Positions 48,887 through 61,869 of a DNA stretch of 64,000 bases are shown here, piece after piece. Position numbers and translations under genes: made by a program. The notes under the pieces are model-generated. The model was not told where the DNA came from, searched no databases, and saw only the letters and a program-made list of their open reading frames with translations. Source of the stretch: Gibbula magus (lineage: Eukaryota; Mollusca; Gastropoda; Trochida; Trochidae); assembly GCA_936450465.1 (NCBI GenBank), contig OW388296.1, positions 29,518,638 through 29,582,637 on the forward strand, read 5' to 3'. The number at the start of each line of letters is the position of its first letter. Positions within the stretch are counted from its first letter, which is position 1.

Positions 48887-49062
48887 CACTACTACTGCTG
48901 CTGCTGCTACTACTACTAATACTACCACTACTACTACTACTACTACCACAACTACTACTACTACTACTACCACTACTACTACTATTACTACTACTACTAC
49001 TACTACTACCACTACTACTACCACTACTACTACTACTACCACTACTACTACTATCACTACAA
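47693..49062. repeat. Giant ACT/ACC trinucleotide repeat
   Basis: 47693-48230 is imperfect ACC/ACT/GCT-type repeat; 48254-49062 is almost pure (ACT)n with scattered ACC, GCT and ATT variants. Decayed repeat continues to about 49213. All six frames stay open for long stretches because the repeat rarely forms stops; none has a start context, splice sites or non-repeat sequence that suggests a protein. Confidence 0.95.
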
Positions 49063-49377
49063 GTAAACTTACTGTTGCTACTGTTACATGTACTAGTACT
49101 GCTTTTAATACTACACGAGTACTGCCGCTCCTACCACTACATGTACTACTGCTGCCTATTATACTAAAACTACTAATACTGCTACTGCTGCTACTGATGT
49201 TCCACACTACCACTACTTTACCGCTATCAGGGCTCCGTTCTATAACAGCGAGCGCTTATAATCGCTCATTGATTGCTCAATGTAGCGCTCAAGTAGCGCT
49301 CATTCTCTCCTGAACGACACGGTGCAAAACCTCAAAGTTCGCTCGCTGTGCTACGTAGCGCTACATTGAGCTTTGTT

Positions 49378-49742
49378 TTAAAGGGGCAGTAGCACGTTTT
49401 TAGCAAATTTTTCTTCTTCAAATGTACCATTTATAATGATAGTTTATGTCATTTATAATTAATTTAGAAGGTAAAACATCTTATTACACAAACCAATTAT
49501 CTGTAATGGTAATAACGGTGTTGCGTATAAAGCAAAAAATGCATGGCGGCCATTTTATTGTGAACACGATTTATTATTTCGAATGGCAAAAGAAATATCC
49601 ATGGCTTTAAGGAAACATGACCACTCATATTTTAACTTGATTTTCCGAAGAGAGAAGTGTGTTTTACTATTAGTGACATTACTTTTCAAATACATTTCAT
49701 CGACTTATTTCAGCGAAAAAACGTACTACTGCCCCTCTATAA
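49378..49742 (-). mobile_element. TTAA mini-transposon, copy 7
   Basis: Left TTAA with AGGGGCAGTAGCACGTTTTT; the right end is mutated (GCCCCTCTATAAA). Reversed orientation. Directly left of it, 49280-49372 carries a small inverted repeat of GCTCAATGTAGCGCT. Confidence 0.9.
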
Positions 49743-52700
49743 AACATTTAAATAACAGTTTAAAAAATAAATGTGACACGTAATAGTTTATAAAGTCTTC
49801 TGGCCCTCAATGTGAATGAAAGTTTATTCTGTCAAAATGACTACATGTCATTGGACATTACATGTCAATTTATCAATGTATCAACTGCAATACTCTTGAC
49901 GCCATGGTCTACTTGTATATGCACCATTTCGTGTCTAACTTCTACTGTTTAGCATAAATAAATGTGAAATGTAATTATTTACAAATATTTTATATAATCA
50001 ATTTATCAAAGTAAATATGACGACAAATATTTACACGGGATATCATAAATCAATATGAAATGTAATTGTTTTGTTATCTATTGACAAATTATGTTTCAAT
50101 GCACAACTCAACGTCATATCACCTGAGATAACAACTACACATGGTGGTAGATCAATGTGTTGACGATATAAATATTGAACATATTGAATAATTTTATTTT
50201 AGCGCATATGAATTACATAAGATACAGGTGAAATACATACCGTTGCACATTCTTTCTTTAAAATTAGATAAATACAAATTTGATTGAAAATAAACCCCGG
50301 GTCTGTTTGGTTGTTGTATGGTTGGTTGTTTATTGACAGAATTGGACATATTTTAAACGCGTAATGGTTTGACATTTACAAATGAATTAGGGAAACCAGT
50401 AAGCCTTACTTAACAATTATAGCTATTTGTAAATAAGAATAAAAGCGAACTACTTTTATTTAAGCATGTATAAAAGCGCCTGAGCTTTCTAAATTTAAAA
50501 CTTAATTCCCAAAAAATTGAAGTTAAACAATATGTCTCACAAAAACATAAGTTTACGTACAACATCCTTTCTGTCAGAATAAATGTGAGAAAATCGTTAT
50601 TTACCTACAGTGTATTAGCATAGTTAATGTGCTATATTGAGGACCCGGGCCGCCGCAGTATCGGTACGTTAACGACTTCATGACTCTCTCACATTTCATG
50701 CTTTGCACGGGCAAATGTTGACAGTTGCGATTTGACAGAAAGACAACATCGGCGTCCGGTCTCCATGTGCGCTAGGTGGCGAATTCTGCATTGTATTAGG
50801 GGGAATAGGGGAGGGCAACTTCAGCATATGCAATCAATAATTAGGGCCATATCTATACATAAATCAGAAGGACATTAACGTATACCATTGGATTATTAAT
50901 TATTCAATCCCTTACAATAAATTAGATTAACTTGGAGCATTTCTCTTCACTGCAAATAATAGAAAATGGCTTCTTAATTACAGAGAAATGTTTTTTTTAC
51001 AATATAGCGAATAATGAGGTTGTAACTTGCTCGCGTAGCTTATCTTATTAGTCGCCCATGGAATATACTGCAACGATATATTTATACGACAATATTAAAC
51101 TAGTTTCATACCACTGTATATGACGTCACAATAACGCCGTGACAATATGGCACATGATTCGCTGTTTCTTCAACACACTGTCGGCAAATTCGCTTGATTA
51201 TTTTAGTCAAATTATAAAAAGAATACTAATTTCTATTCCATATAATAACAGTTTTATTAACTCGCCATTGCTCGTTTAATACTTAATCATTTAACTCGTT
51301 TCACAGAATACTATTAAATCGGTTATTATCCCTTATGAATTGATGTAATATTTTTACTTAAAACAATTCCGCCCATATGCAGCTGGATTACTGGTTTTCA
51401 AGCGAAGAGAAGGATTTATCTGCTCTCATCTCATGTTCAAGTTTATTTATCCTACCTCATGTAAGAATGTCGATCCCTGATTGGTTCACGTGACCATTAA
51501 CAAATATCAATAAACACCGTCATACGGGTTTATAAATCTTCCCGAGGGTGATTAATGTTCTATATCCCGCAACATGAATAAAGCATGCATCCACGTCAAT
51601 CATTCAATGTCACGTGACACAAGTTAAACGTCATAAAGATCAACTGTTTTCTGTTAAAAATTTTTTTTTTTTAAAATGATATTTTGAGACATGCGGTAAG
51701 ATAAATACGTTATAACATTCACTCATTCAGTTTGTTCGGGTGACATCGTAATTTATCAGACCCGCGTTAGTGTCTACGGCTCGTTGGATAAACACTGAGT
51801 CTGATAAATTAGATGTCACCCTCCACTGAATGTTATAACTTATATCGACAACTCCTTTCTATCTCTATATGTAAACATGTTACTCTCCATGCCTGTGTCA
51901 GTACCAAGAGATTCATGCACAAAATACACTTAACACAAAGGTAACCTTAGTGACATAGTAAACCAATGCACTAAGACGACCTTAGTGAGCTAGTAACCTA
52001 GGTATGTATACATATACCTTGACCTAGGGATAGGAGTGAGTTATTAAGGAGCCTCCTTCACAACCTAGCCACAGGCTAAAGGAAGTGAAATAGCATCAAA
52101 TTGCTTTAAACGTGTGGGTCGATAGGGCAACATTTATTTATGGTTTAAAGAAAACTCCTTTTCAGTTCTAAGTTATCGTAATCACGGATATGATAAACTG
52201 TAAAGGAACTTGTATCTAATATATAATACGATGTAAATATATGGTATTGAATATTTAAAAAATGTTGGAACATTTTCGTGACACAAAGCCTATTTTCACA
52301 AAAACATAATGTTTTATTTTAAAATAAGAAAATATGTTTTTATGGGAAACAATTTATTTATTGTGAACACGCACTTTTTTTTACATGTTGCTAGTAGAGT
52401 ATATTATACATTTAATATTTATATTTAATATATTTAACGATATGTCAAAGAGCTCGTTCTTTCTTTCTTTTTATTTTCACCGAAGGAGCCTGCAAGTTAG
52501 TATATTATACAGTTTTCTGGATAATGTGCCAAAACTCAATTATAAAGTACATGTGAAGACTCTGTCAAATTTGTAAAATCAGACCAGGTATATTTTGTAT
52601 ATATCCCTGTTAACAGTTTCCAATATATATGATAGCCGAAGCACGTTCAAATTCATCAAACTGCTAACAAGGAATTGTAAGACATGTTATTGTATATATC

Positions 52701-52796
52701 TAAATGTATTTTTCATATCATCAAAGGAAGAAATAGCCTAGATTGTATGTTACGTTTATGTGTCTCAATGGTGATTGTCAGTCTGTACGCTATGGC
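49743..52796. other. Intergenic stretch
   Basis: No gene recognised; contains the hairpin at 51700-51845. AT-rich otherwise. Confidence 0.5.
51700..51845. repeat. Imperfect ~146-bp inverted repeat
   Basis: GTTATAACATTC...GGGTGACATC...AATTTATCAGA (51709-51760) pairs with TCTGATAAATT...GATGTCACC...GAATGTTATAAC (51800-51839). Probably a small fold-back element. Confidence 0.8.
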
Positions 52797-53166
52797 TTAA
52801 AGGGGCAGTAGCACGTTTTTTGCAAATTTTATTTTTTCAAATTTCCCATTTATAATGAATCAGTGATAGTTTAGTCATTTATATTTACTTTAGAGAGTAA
52901 AACATCTTATTACACAAACCAGTTATAAAAAGTGGTAATAACGGTGTTGCGTATAAAGCAAAAATTGCATGGCGGCCATTTTATTGTGAACACATTTTAG
53001 TATTTTGAATGATAAAAACGATTTTCATGGTTTTACGGAACCATGTACTCTCTTTTTTTAACTTGATTTTCTGAAGAGAAAATGGTGTTTTACTATTGGT
53101 GACATTATTTTTCAAATACATTTCATCGACTTATTTGAGCGAAAAAACGTGCTACTGTCCCTTTAA
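52797..53166 (-). mobile_element. TTAA mini-transposon, copy 8
   Basis: TTAA-flanked, 370 bp, ends AGGGGCAGTAGCACGTTTTT and AACGTGCTACTGTCCCT. It lies 1 kb upstream of the gene C start; reversed orientation. Confidence 0.93.
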
Positions 53167-53779
53167 ACTGTGTTGAGATGGGTACACGTTTAGTTTTAAC
53201 TATCTGGACCTCAGGTTTAACTCATCATTGAATATCAAATTATATGGGGCTTGTAATAAGTAAAGGATACATTCAGATATATTTGTATTATGACAAGTAT
53301 TGTATCATGACAATGTATGTATACTTTGCTCTAATGTCTGCTTCTTTACCTCTGTAACTGGTCTTTGGTCATGAATAGGCACATTTGAAAGATAACAATG
53401 AGATACTGTTTTATATCGTATCAAATGCTCCTAAAATTTTGATGAAGTATATTTCGAATATTGAACATTATATTTGTTATTGTCTAGTTTCTTGACCCTG
53501 GTAAGTTATTAGTATCTTGTGTCACGTGTAAGACAGCGTGTGTTGTGGTCTGATGTCAGGATTATCCCGATTGTATCGACGTCCAGTCACGGGCTGCTGT
53601 ACGTGACGTTGTTACCTGTCTGTCACGTAACAACTTTCAAGGTATGGACATATATCACGCTAATGAACCAGGTAAATTCACCTGTTCAGGTGAGTAGAGT
53701 TATTCGCAAGTCTAGCAGGGTAACGTGTTATATACACCGATCCATCGTCATCGAGTCAATCATTCTTTCAAAGGCAGTA

Positions 53780-53805
53780 ACTCTGTGACGTCAGTGTCAC
53801 GTGAC
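53780..53805 (+). promoter_or_regulatory. CRE and E-box candidates upstream of gene C
   Basis: Palindromic TGACGTCA at 53786-53793 and CACGTG at 53798-53803, about 370 bp before the gene C start codon in a less AT-rich stretch (53.5-54.1 kb). These are consensus words only; role not shown. Confidence 0.3.
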
Positions 53806-54162
53806 GGGAGTAATGGATGAGTGAATCTCCGAACACTGAAGCTGTCAACAGATCGAGCGCCGAGTCCAGCTGACGGAACGATCTGCGTGTGAAATCGGGG
53901 CCGGTTCGTTTTGTACCTGTCTGTTTGGACGCTGCTTACCTGTCCGAGTTCAACTGATCCCCTCCCCCGCTTACCTGAGTCACCTGGGTCACAAGGAGGC
54001 CTTTGAACGTCAGGCATAAAAACAGTGTAACTTAATAAGTTTTTGACAGCTCTGTCGCCTTACTATGCGGGACTGACGCAGTTGTGTTGTGTGTCGCGGC
54101 ACTGATAAACGGAGTATTGTTGGACACCGGTTTCCCAAAGGTACAGTAGCTACAATACAACG

Positions 54163-54222
54163 ATGCGGAGCCAGGGATCAAGATGCTGGACTCTCCTTCT
54201 CACCTGTGCTACACTAATTCAG
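54163..54222 (+). CDS. Gene C exon 1: start codon and signal peptide (3' partial)
   Basis: ATG with A at -3 (ACAACG-ATG), then 20 codons MRSQGSRCWTLLLTCATLIQ ending exactly at donor GTAAGA, phase 0. A basic start and hydrophobic core fit a signal peptide. The layout mirrors gene B exon 1 (22 codons, phase 0). No later exon was found in the 9.8 kb that follows, so the protein's nature is unknown; a further DSL/EGF family member is a guess from context. Confidence 0.6.
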
Positions 54223-54529
54223 GTAAGAACTATGAGAGAGTTTGTTGACTTGCGCTTTGGAAAGCTAATTTAACTTACTTCGGAGTAGTAAACACGCACA
54301 TGTTGCCGTTTACATAATAGTTAGGGTCGTTTTGTGTATTGGACAGCGCTGGTGTTGTCGGTAATGCTTGCCACAACGATCTATAATAGTATAATATAAA
54401 TACCGTGGTATTTATTAGAGTAGAATGCCCGATGTAGTTACACACGAATATATTCCTTTGACTTTGAACATTAGCTTTTAATTTGTAACAAGCACATGTT
54501 TAGCATTGTCAATGTTGGGAACGTTTCTA

Positions 54530-54611
54530 TTGACAAATATTTCGCCGCTAATTGCTGCGATATTGCCGAAGCGGCGTTAAGCAATAACTCACTCACTTAC
54601 TTGACAAATAT
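54530..54611 (+). mobile_element. Severely 5'-truncated SINE with target duplication
   Basis: The 60-bp insert 54541-54600 holds only a SINE tail (GCGGCGTTAAGC, ACTCACTCACTTAC). It is flanked by the perfect 11-bp direct repeat TTGACAAATAT (54530-54540 and 54601-54611). Confidence 0.85.
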
Positions 54612-56229
54612 CCTGTGATGATATTAAGATTGGTGTGACGATCTTAAAAAATATCCACACATTTCCAAAGGAAAGAGTATCCGTAAAGTATCCCCCAAAA
54701 CAAAACATCTGTAACATCTCCGCTCTACTAAATTGTTGATTTGTTGCCTTTAAAGTTGCTATATCTTATGTTTATTATTTCATATTCACGGCGTTTATAA
54801 TGTACAAATCCCCGATGTAGTTGTTCAAATTAAGTTCAGAGGACGTATTGTTCTACACTTGTTTCTGCAACAAATGTTAGTGAAATTTCCCATTTGTTAT
54901 CCAGTATATACGCTTAGAAAGTCGATCTGCTATCACGAATTTCATCAAGCTTTCTATCGATTCCATTGTTTGATTTGTATGTCACGGAACATTTTCTCAT
55001 GATCTGATTAGCAAGGAGTGACCAAAAGCCAGTTAACAAGGAAGTAAGAGCCAAGCTTATACATGTATTACTGTATTACACGGCATTCGTTTCTCATGTC
55101 TAAACCTACGAGGCGAGCCAACAAAGATTTGCTGTTGTGTATTGGGTCACACATACACTGTACATTGTAGTTCTAACCCACTTACATAGATCCAGGTAAA
55201 TAAGACAGGTAAATAGTGACAATTACATGACTTGACCAGGGGTCAGCTGAGGTCAACTTGATGTGTACTGACCAGTAGAAACATGCTTCAAGTGGTCAGT
55301 TAGCAGGTCGATAGGGTTGAGTGACCGATTACAATGGATTCTGACAAAGGGGATAAAGGGACGCTTCCACGTTCATCTGTGTCAATGGACGGGCATGGAA
55401 CGAGGGTTGAACAAAAACAGCATATTTTTTAGTCTCAGCGTTATTGTTGTAGGTCACAGGATTATACATATTTTTCAAAAAAGATATTGTTAACAAACTT
55501 ACAAATTTATTTGTTTGGAATAACATGTAAAATATTCATTCGGATTACGAGATGGTAACTAAAACGCAGCGTCCATTGTTGTATTAATACAAACATACAT
55601 TTTTAAAAGGGACTTGAAATTAATATTTACTTCTATTATGGATCTATCGTATTTTAATATCCTATTTGTGGATGACTACATTAACATTGAGAATAACATG
55701 TCTTGCCCGTGGATCTTCCTTGTAAACAATAATACGGATGAGATACATATGATGAAAAACGCTCTGTCGAGACACCTTTTACGTGGAACTTTCTCGTTTT
55801 TCAACCGTGTATCAAGCAACCTGTTGTCAACGAAAATGGAAATACCGTAGCCCTAAATTTTGATATTCCTTGATGATGTTTTATGCCTGTGAGTCAACCT
55901 GGATAATTCCCCTAATTATCATTCCCCACGTCATCGGTTGCTGTGTATATCGGGGAAACTTTCAACTCTGCATCACGAAAATGTCTTACCGGTTCAGAGC
56001 ACTGTTGAAGTCAGTGCAGTAATTATAGACCATAACGCGTGGTATTTCAACGGATGACGAATATATATTTATGAGAACGGCTACAAGAGTGTTGAAATCA
56101 ATGTTATACGTAAGTTATGACGTATTTAATTAGTGATAGTGTTGCATATATTTTCAATAAGAAGTGCATTGTGCATTGCTCCCTTTGTTTGTTTGACCAG
56201 TGTGTCTTCGTGCCCGTGCCGCTATCACT

Positions 56230-57250
56230 TGTTGGTCTCGGGTTCCTGTGACTGTGTGTATATGTATCTACCTCTCTCTCTGCTCTTTATGTCTCACTGT
56301 CTCATTGTCTCTCTGTCTCTATCAGGGTTTTCATTCTTGATATATGTCCTTGATTCTGTCTCAGTTTCCTATTCTATCCACAGGGGCTTTATTGCTGAAA
56401 TACGTTCTAGGTCATAGATGCGTTCACTGACAACTATTTACAAGTAAATAGTACTGACTAGTGTGTTGTCAATGGACGAATCTAGGAAATATTTATTTTC
56501 AGCTCACATTCCAGGGTTTCTATCTGACTGGCTGCCTGTCTCTGTCTCAGTTTGTGTTGTATTTCCCTACCTGGAGTTGCACCTCTCCGCCTTGGTCTAT
56601 ATATCTTAATCACGTTTTGTCTGTCTGTCCCTATCTCTAGATCCGTCTCAGTGAGGTGAGACAAAGACCAGGCTTTTTCACAGTCTATTTGTATCAACTC
56701 TCCTCAGTAGTGTCTCTTTGTCTATGTGTCTCTCTCTGACATAGTCTCTGTCTCACTCTATCTACCCATTTACCATTCGACCTAACACTAATGGCAGGTC
56801 ATAAACCACATGGCGAGTCGAAGTGAACTGTTATCATCAATCTTCTTCTCTACCTCGCCCTCTCTCTCTATCCCAACTTGAAAGATATAAACCTTTTAGT
56901 TTCCCTCTACTTTTCCTCCATGTTTGATTTGCAAAACGTTTATCGGGTTGAGCAGACCATATATATGTCCATATGGAAGGGGAAGATAGATTGTAGAGTT
57001 TTTGTCTCCCTCTCTCCTCTCTCTAATGATTTGACCCAGACCCTGTGAAAGGGGCACAGTGAGACAGATTTATCCCAGGGTTCTCTCTCCATCTCCCTAA
57101 CGATGTGACCTCAACCATGACGGTTGCAGCAGAGTACATGACATACGATGAGGCTTTGTGAAAGAGGATAGAGGGAAACGTAAAATGAGGAGGAGGGGGA
57201 GTGGGGGAAGGGGAGGAGGAGGAATGTAAGTCGCAGATGAGGAGAGTGAG
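56230..57250. repeat. CT/GT-rich low-complexity tracts
   Basis: Scattered TCTCTGTCTC and CTCTCTC stretches and, at 57180-57225, a GGAGGAGG purine run. No coding pattern. Confidence 0.7.
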
Positions 57251-60200
57251 ATGACTTGTGAGAAATGCCATGTGTTAGTGTACGTAACGGCGCCAGGTCG
57301 ACTCTACATGCTAAGTCAAACTCGACCTGCTCAGACATTCTTCAACGTAATCACTTACTCAAAAACATCATGTACTCTTGAAATGGTCTGTTCATTGAAA
57401 ATTTAAAATGGAACATGATTGGTTAGAGGTAGCCCTGTTCATATTTGTACCATGGGCAGGTTACCAAGTTACCCAAAGGGTTTTAGTGACGATTGATACC
57501 TTTATTTATATTATTTCATCCTGCCAACCAATACTCATGATACCTGTTTACTTGCATAATGATAATCTTTTTGTTTGCTTTGTCGGATGTTCAGAATTTT
57601 TAACATTCTGAAAATACACCTCATAATTTTGTTTTTAGCCTTCAACAAAAATAATAACTAATTGACCATCCTTATCATTCTATAATATAATATTTTTTCA
57701 TAATCTCACCCTTAATCTGACAAAGTAATCTGGCCTTCATTAAAAAAAACTTTAAGAAGCAGAAATTCTGCAAGATCATTTCACTATTACTTTGTGAAGT
57801 TATCGTTCGTGCGTTGTTAATATTTACCAAGTTAGTGTTATAATTCTCTGCATCTATTCGCCCCAGGACATTTGTCGAACTAAAATAGTTATTGTTTTTG
57901 TCTATCTAGCGTCTGTATCAATGTGTATCTTGTACTAACACGTTCACATGGTGATGCAGCCTGCAGGCAATCCACCTGTAGAAATACAGACACATAGTTA
58001 AGTGATATAACTATAGCCATACTATTGTGTTTAATTCTTATAACGGAATGTCTACATTGGTGTTCGACCATAAACAAAGCTCCTTTAGACCTATGTATAT
58101 AAGAAATGTCAATACGGTGAAAACAAATAAAACTGGTACGTTATGAGGGTGATACATCAACATGCACTTATCCCTGTTTTAGTTAAATCAAATAGCTGTT
58201 ATCAGTATAAGTTCCGTGATTTAAATGAAATATCCTTGACCCCGCTTAAAAACTGCAAAAAATGAAAATATTTACTTGAGTTCGATTTTAATATACTTAC
58301 ATTGATACGAATAAAGGACTTACCAAAGATGGGAGGGCGAGAGATTGACACATTAGGCATGGTCTTTATGGATTTTCAAGAAGATAGGTGTGTGTGCGTG
58401 TGTTGGAGGAGGTCAGTTGCTTGAAACTCTTGTTTAGGTAAATTGGGGAATAACTAGTGTTATCGGTAGGGAAGAAATGCTATATGTAAAACATCTGTCC
58501 TCAGTGTTTCATTCAATGTTTGCCACCGTAACTCACTGTGCATGTGGTTTTAACACATAGTCGATTTTTATTTCTCTATAAACTTGATTTTAAATGTATT
58601 TACATTTTCACTTAAAATAGACGTTAAAACGTGCTAATTACGGAAATAGTTGCGAACGTTTTGCACTCTAATGTTAAGACGTGTTGTTTTTTTGTGTTTT
58701 AGTTTGACATATCACGAAAATATTTGAGTTTCACAAACCTTTTCCTTTTACTTCACAAGGATAAGGAAGTCTAGATGTAATACTTCACTTTTCTCTGTAT
58801 TGATTCAATGAGTATTTTGTTTAAACCTTTTTTTTTGCTCATCTTTAACTTACAATGAGTAGTTGACATTTCTTGCCGAAAACCGCCATATACACTTCAA
58901 TGAGATAAGTAAAAATTAGATTATATATGATTTCTAGGGTAGAATTCACTATTACATTATATTCGACGATATTTTTTATGTTCAGTATTATATTTCCAAA
59001 AGTACCTAATGGTTCATAGATTGACGTTAATCTAATTTCACGAATTTAGTATCCAAATCACATTATCTGGTCACGGCCATCTTGTGACATGATCCTGATG
59101 TCACATGACGTCAAGGATGATGTCAATAAAATTGAAAATGTCTGAATGACCTGATTATAATATAACATGCAATTTCACTCATTGTTAAAATGTATTTTAA
59201 ATGATTGATGACTCATAATTCTCTCGAAAACAATAGTAGAGAGGTATTTGAAAAGCGGAAGTATATTTGCAACATTCGATCCAAATGCCCGAAAAGCATT
59301 CTTGATACCGGTATACATACAGTGAATGCTCTCCGGCTTATCTTTGAAAATCCGGTCGAGTCCGAAGTTTGTCGCCACAATAAAAGTGTCATGACTAACA
59401 TTTTTTTGCAAACAAATTTAATTATTTAAATGCCCTGTTTGAGTTCTCTGGACATTTTCAGGCTAAAATTATTTTTTTTAATTTTTGAAAAAAAATTCCA
59501 ATGGAATTTTTTTCTCCATTAGTGACATTCTCAAGTGGATGCCCATTATTTGATTTATTTTGCTACTAGCTATAGGCGCACATGTTTTTCATTATTCAAG
59601 TCTTTAAAAACATGAAATCACATTACACCAAGAGAGCATATATTAATAAACTATAAATCTATTAAAAACTATCATAGTAATAGTAAATATGTTAATGAAA
59701 ACTTAACACAAGTATTATGTTTCTGACTTTTCATGTTTAACGAATCGATTGTTGATACATCTTTAATATCAACGCCTCTCGCGTGAACTCGTGTGACAAT
59801 TTACACTAAGTAGCGGTGGTGACGGGAACATGGTAGATTTGTGGAGGCAGTGTGAAGTAAGGCTGTTCCTTTGTCCGACGAAGTACCTTACAAAAGGTCT
59901 GAATCTGTGTTGAAGTAACTTGCCCACTTCCCTACCCTCACCATTTGTCATACGTACACCCATGCACTCACCACTGTTGACTCGGTAGGGCCGTGTGCAC
60001 AGGGATGCGTTCAAGATGCAAGCGCTCACTTGACCGTCATGGCCGGTTCACTGCTTCAACCTTGAACGGACCGCTGCGACCGCTTAGCAAATTCGTTGGA
60101 TTGTGGAGGCAGGGTTTTCTTAAAGATGATTTACTGAAGGATAGGTAATGCTATTGATTGTGTTTTATGGACAAGAAACCAAATCATTTAAAAAATGTGA

Positions 60201-60344
60201 CTTGATGTTACCATTGAAATATTCATTTTCAAAAGTACAGCAACATGTAGCTTTGACAAAACTTTGAGTGAAATAAGCTTTCAAAAAAATGCTGAAAGTA
60301 ACGATAAGTCGAGGCCTGTTGAGCGATCTTGAACGCATTCCGTA

Positions 60345-60451
60345 ATGGAGAATGCATGAGGAGCTGTGGATTCGTTGAAAATAATCAACGAGCCCCGAAG
60401 GGGCGAGTTAATTATTTTTAACGAATCCACTGCTCCTCATGCATTCTCCAT
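60345..60451. repeat. 107-bp near-perfect hairpin with GCCCCGAAGGGGC tip
   Basis: ATGGAGAATGCATGAGGAGC...GGATTCGTT pairs with AACGAATCC...GCTCCTCATGCATTCTCCAT with one mismatch in the outer 32 bp. The stem continues inward to the tip GAGCCCCGAAGGGGCGAG. It is a dispersed fold-back element or structured RNA candidate. Confidence 0.9.
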
Positions 60452-60740
60452 CTTAATCCATGTATGACGTCACGAAACATGCATATGTGAGTATTTTAAA
60501 TTTGAAACAATAAAGTTCAATTATGGGACACCAAATCAATTATCTTGCAAATTTCGGCGCTCATTTATCGGATATGGTACAAGTAGCTGCGACCCTCATG
60601 AAATGGAGCAGAGTAAAACTTCCACGCGAAGCGATGTGATTGACAGTTAAGAGTCTGCCTTTCCATGCCTTCCGTGCGTTACACGTCTTGAATAGATCGA
60701 GGGATTCTTACTGACAAACAATCCTAACATTTCTAACAGC

Positions 60741-60805
60741 GTCTTGTGGCCTAATGGCTAGAAGCGCTGACTACCAAGCGAAAGGGTTGCACGTTCGAAT
60801 CCAGG
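60741..60805 (+). repeat. tRNA-like sequence, probably a decayed SINE head
   Basis: TGGCCTAATGGCTAGAAGCG resembles box A and CGTTCGAATCC resembles box B at tRNA spacing, but T-arm and acceptor arms do not pair. Likely the tRNA part of another SINE rather than a gene. Confidence 0.4.
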
Positions 60806-61528
60806 TCCATGCATTACACAAATTAATTTGTCTTGTTGAGAGATATTTTAAGATCCTATTCAGATTCACCAAGACAAAATACATCAGACTCGAAAAATAT
60901 ACTCGATTAGCCGTTACTGAAAATGTCTAAACCTAACACCCCTCCTGACTGGGACAGTCAATAACCAGTAGATTCCTAAATAATAATCAACTTTTAACAC
61001 AATAGAGTGACGTCATGACCATGGGTTAAGTGAGAGTAACATGTACGCTGTCTACCAAGAAGAGAAGACATTCTAACTACATTACAGGACAGAAGTAACG
61101 AGTATGACTTATGTGGAATACCTGGTGTTAACAACCTTCATATCAAACGATTTTGTAAATACTTAGTCAACGACACGTGTTTTGTAAATAACAAAGACGT
61201 TTCAAAATAGTCTGCTACATTCCTCATTTCTCATGGGGACACTTTATCATCATAATTGAAAACATATAAAGTTCATTGCAACATTGACTTCCTTGCAGTT
61301 TCAGTCTTGTTAAAACAGGTTTTTATTGCCTTGATTTGATGGAGATGTTACCAACTGTGTATCACTGAGATGATTCAACAACACACCGTCGGAATATTGC
61401 GTTGTATCGTTATTATCCAGATTTAGCCTTTTGTTCCCTCTCTGAACGTATGCGTTAAGTTTGCTCATTATATTCAACATTTTGCAATTTGTTTCAACAT
61501 TATTACGCAGTATTCTTGAACTCTAGTT

Positions 61529-61869
61529 ATTAAGAAATTTAGGGGGCGGGATAGCGCAGTGGTTAGCGCGTTCGGCTTCGGATCAAGAGGTCCGGGGTTC
61601 GAATCCCGCCAGGGGCATGGAAACTTTGTCTGCAGTAGAGAACTGTTCTACACGCAGTAAGGTTTGGGTGCAATGCTACACTGAATTTCAGCGTAGTACC
61701 ACCCATGGTTCGCTAGTTCCAGCCGCTGCTCGCAGGTTTCACCGCAGTGCATAGCCACATGGCGTTGCGGGCTTTCTCCCTGCCATAATACTAGCAGCCG
61801 TGATATAAGTGAAATACTCTTGAAAGCGGCGTTAAACCCCAACTCACTCACTCACTATTAAGAAATTTA
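61529..61869 (+). mobile_element. Full-length tRNA-derived SINE with 13-bp target duplication
   Basis: The element 61542-61856 (315 bp) begins with a tRNA-like head: box A TAGCGCAGTGGTTAGCGCG, loop CTTCGGA as in tRNA-Arg(UCG), box B GGTTCGAATCC. A conserved body and a tail GCGGCGTTAAAC...ACTCACTCACTCACT follow. ATTAAGAAATTTA flanks it perfectly at 61529-61541 and 61857-61869, so the insertion is fairly recent. The minus-strand frame here is a by-product. Confidence 0.95.

Noticed and set aside
48251..49213. 320-codon open frame of almost pure valine on the minus strand
   Set aside because: It is a translation of the (ACT)n repeat; no start context, splice sites or unique sequence.
61545..61615. 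Possible tRNA-Arg gene
   Set aside because: Boxes A and B are good but the acceptor stem does not close and a SINE body with tail and target duplication follows, so it is a SINE head.
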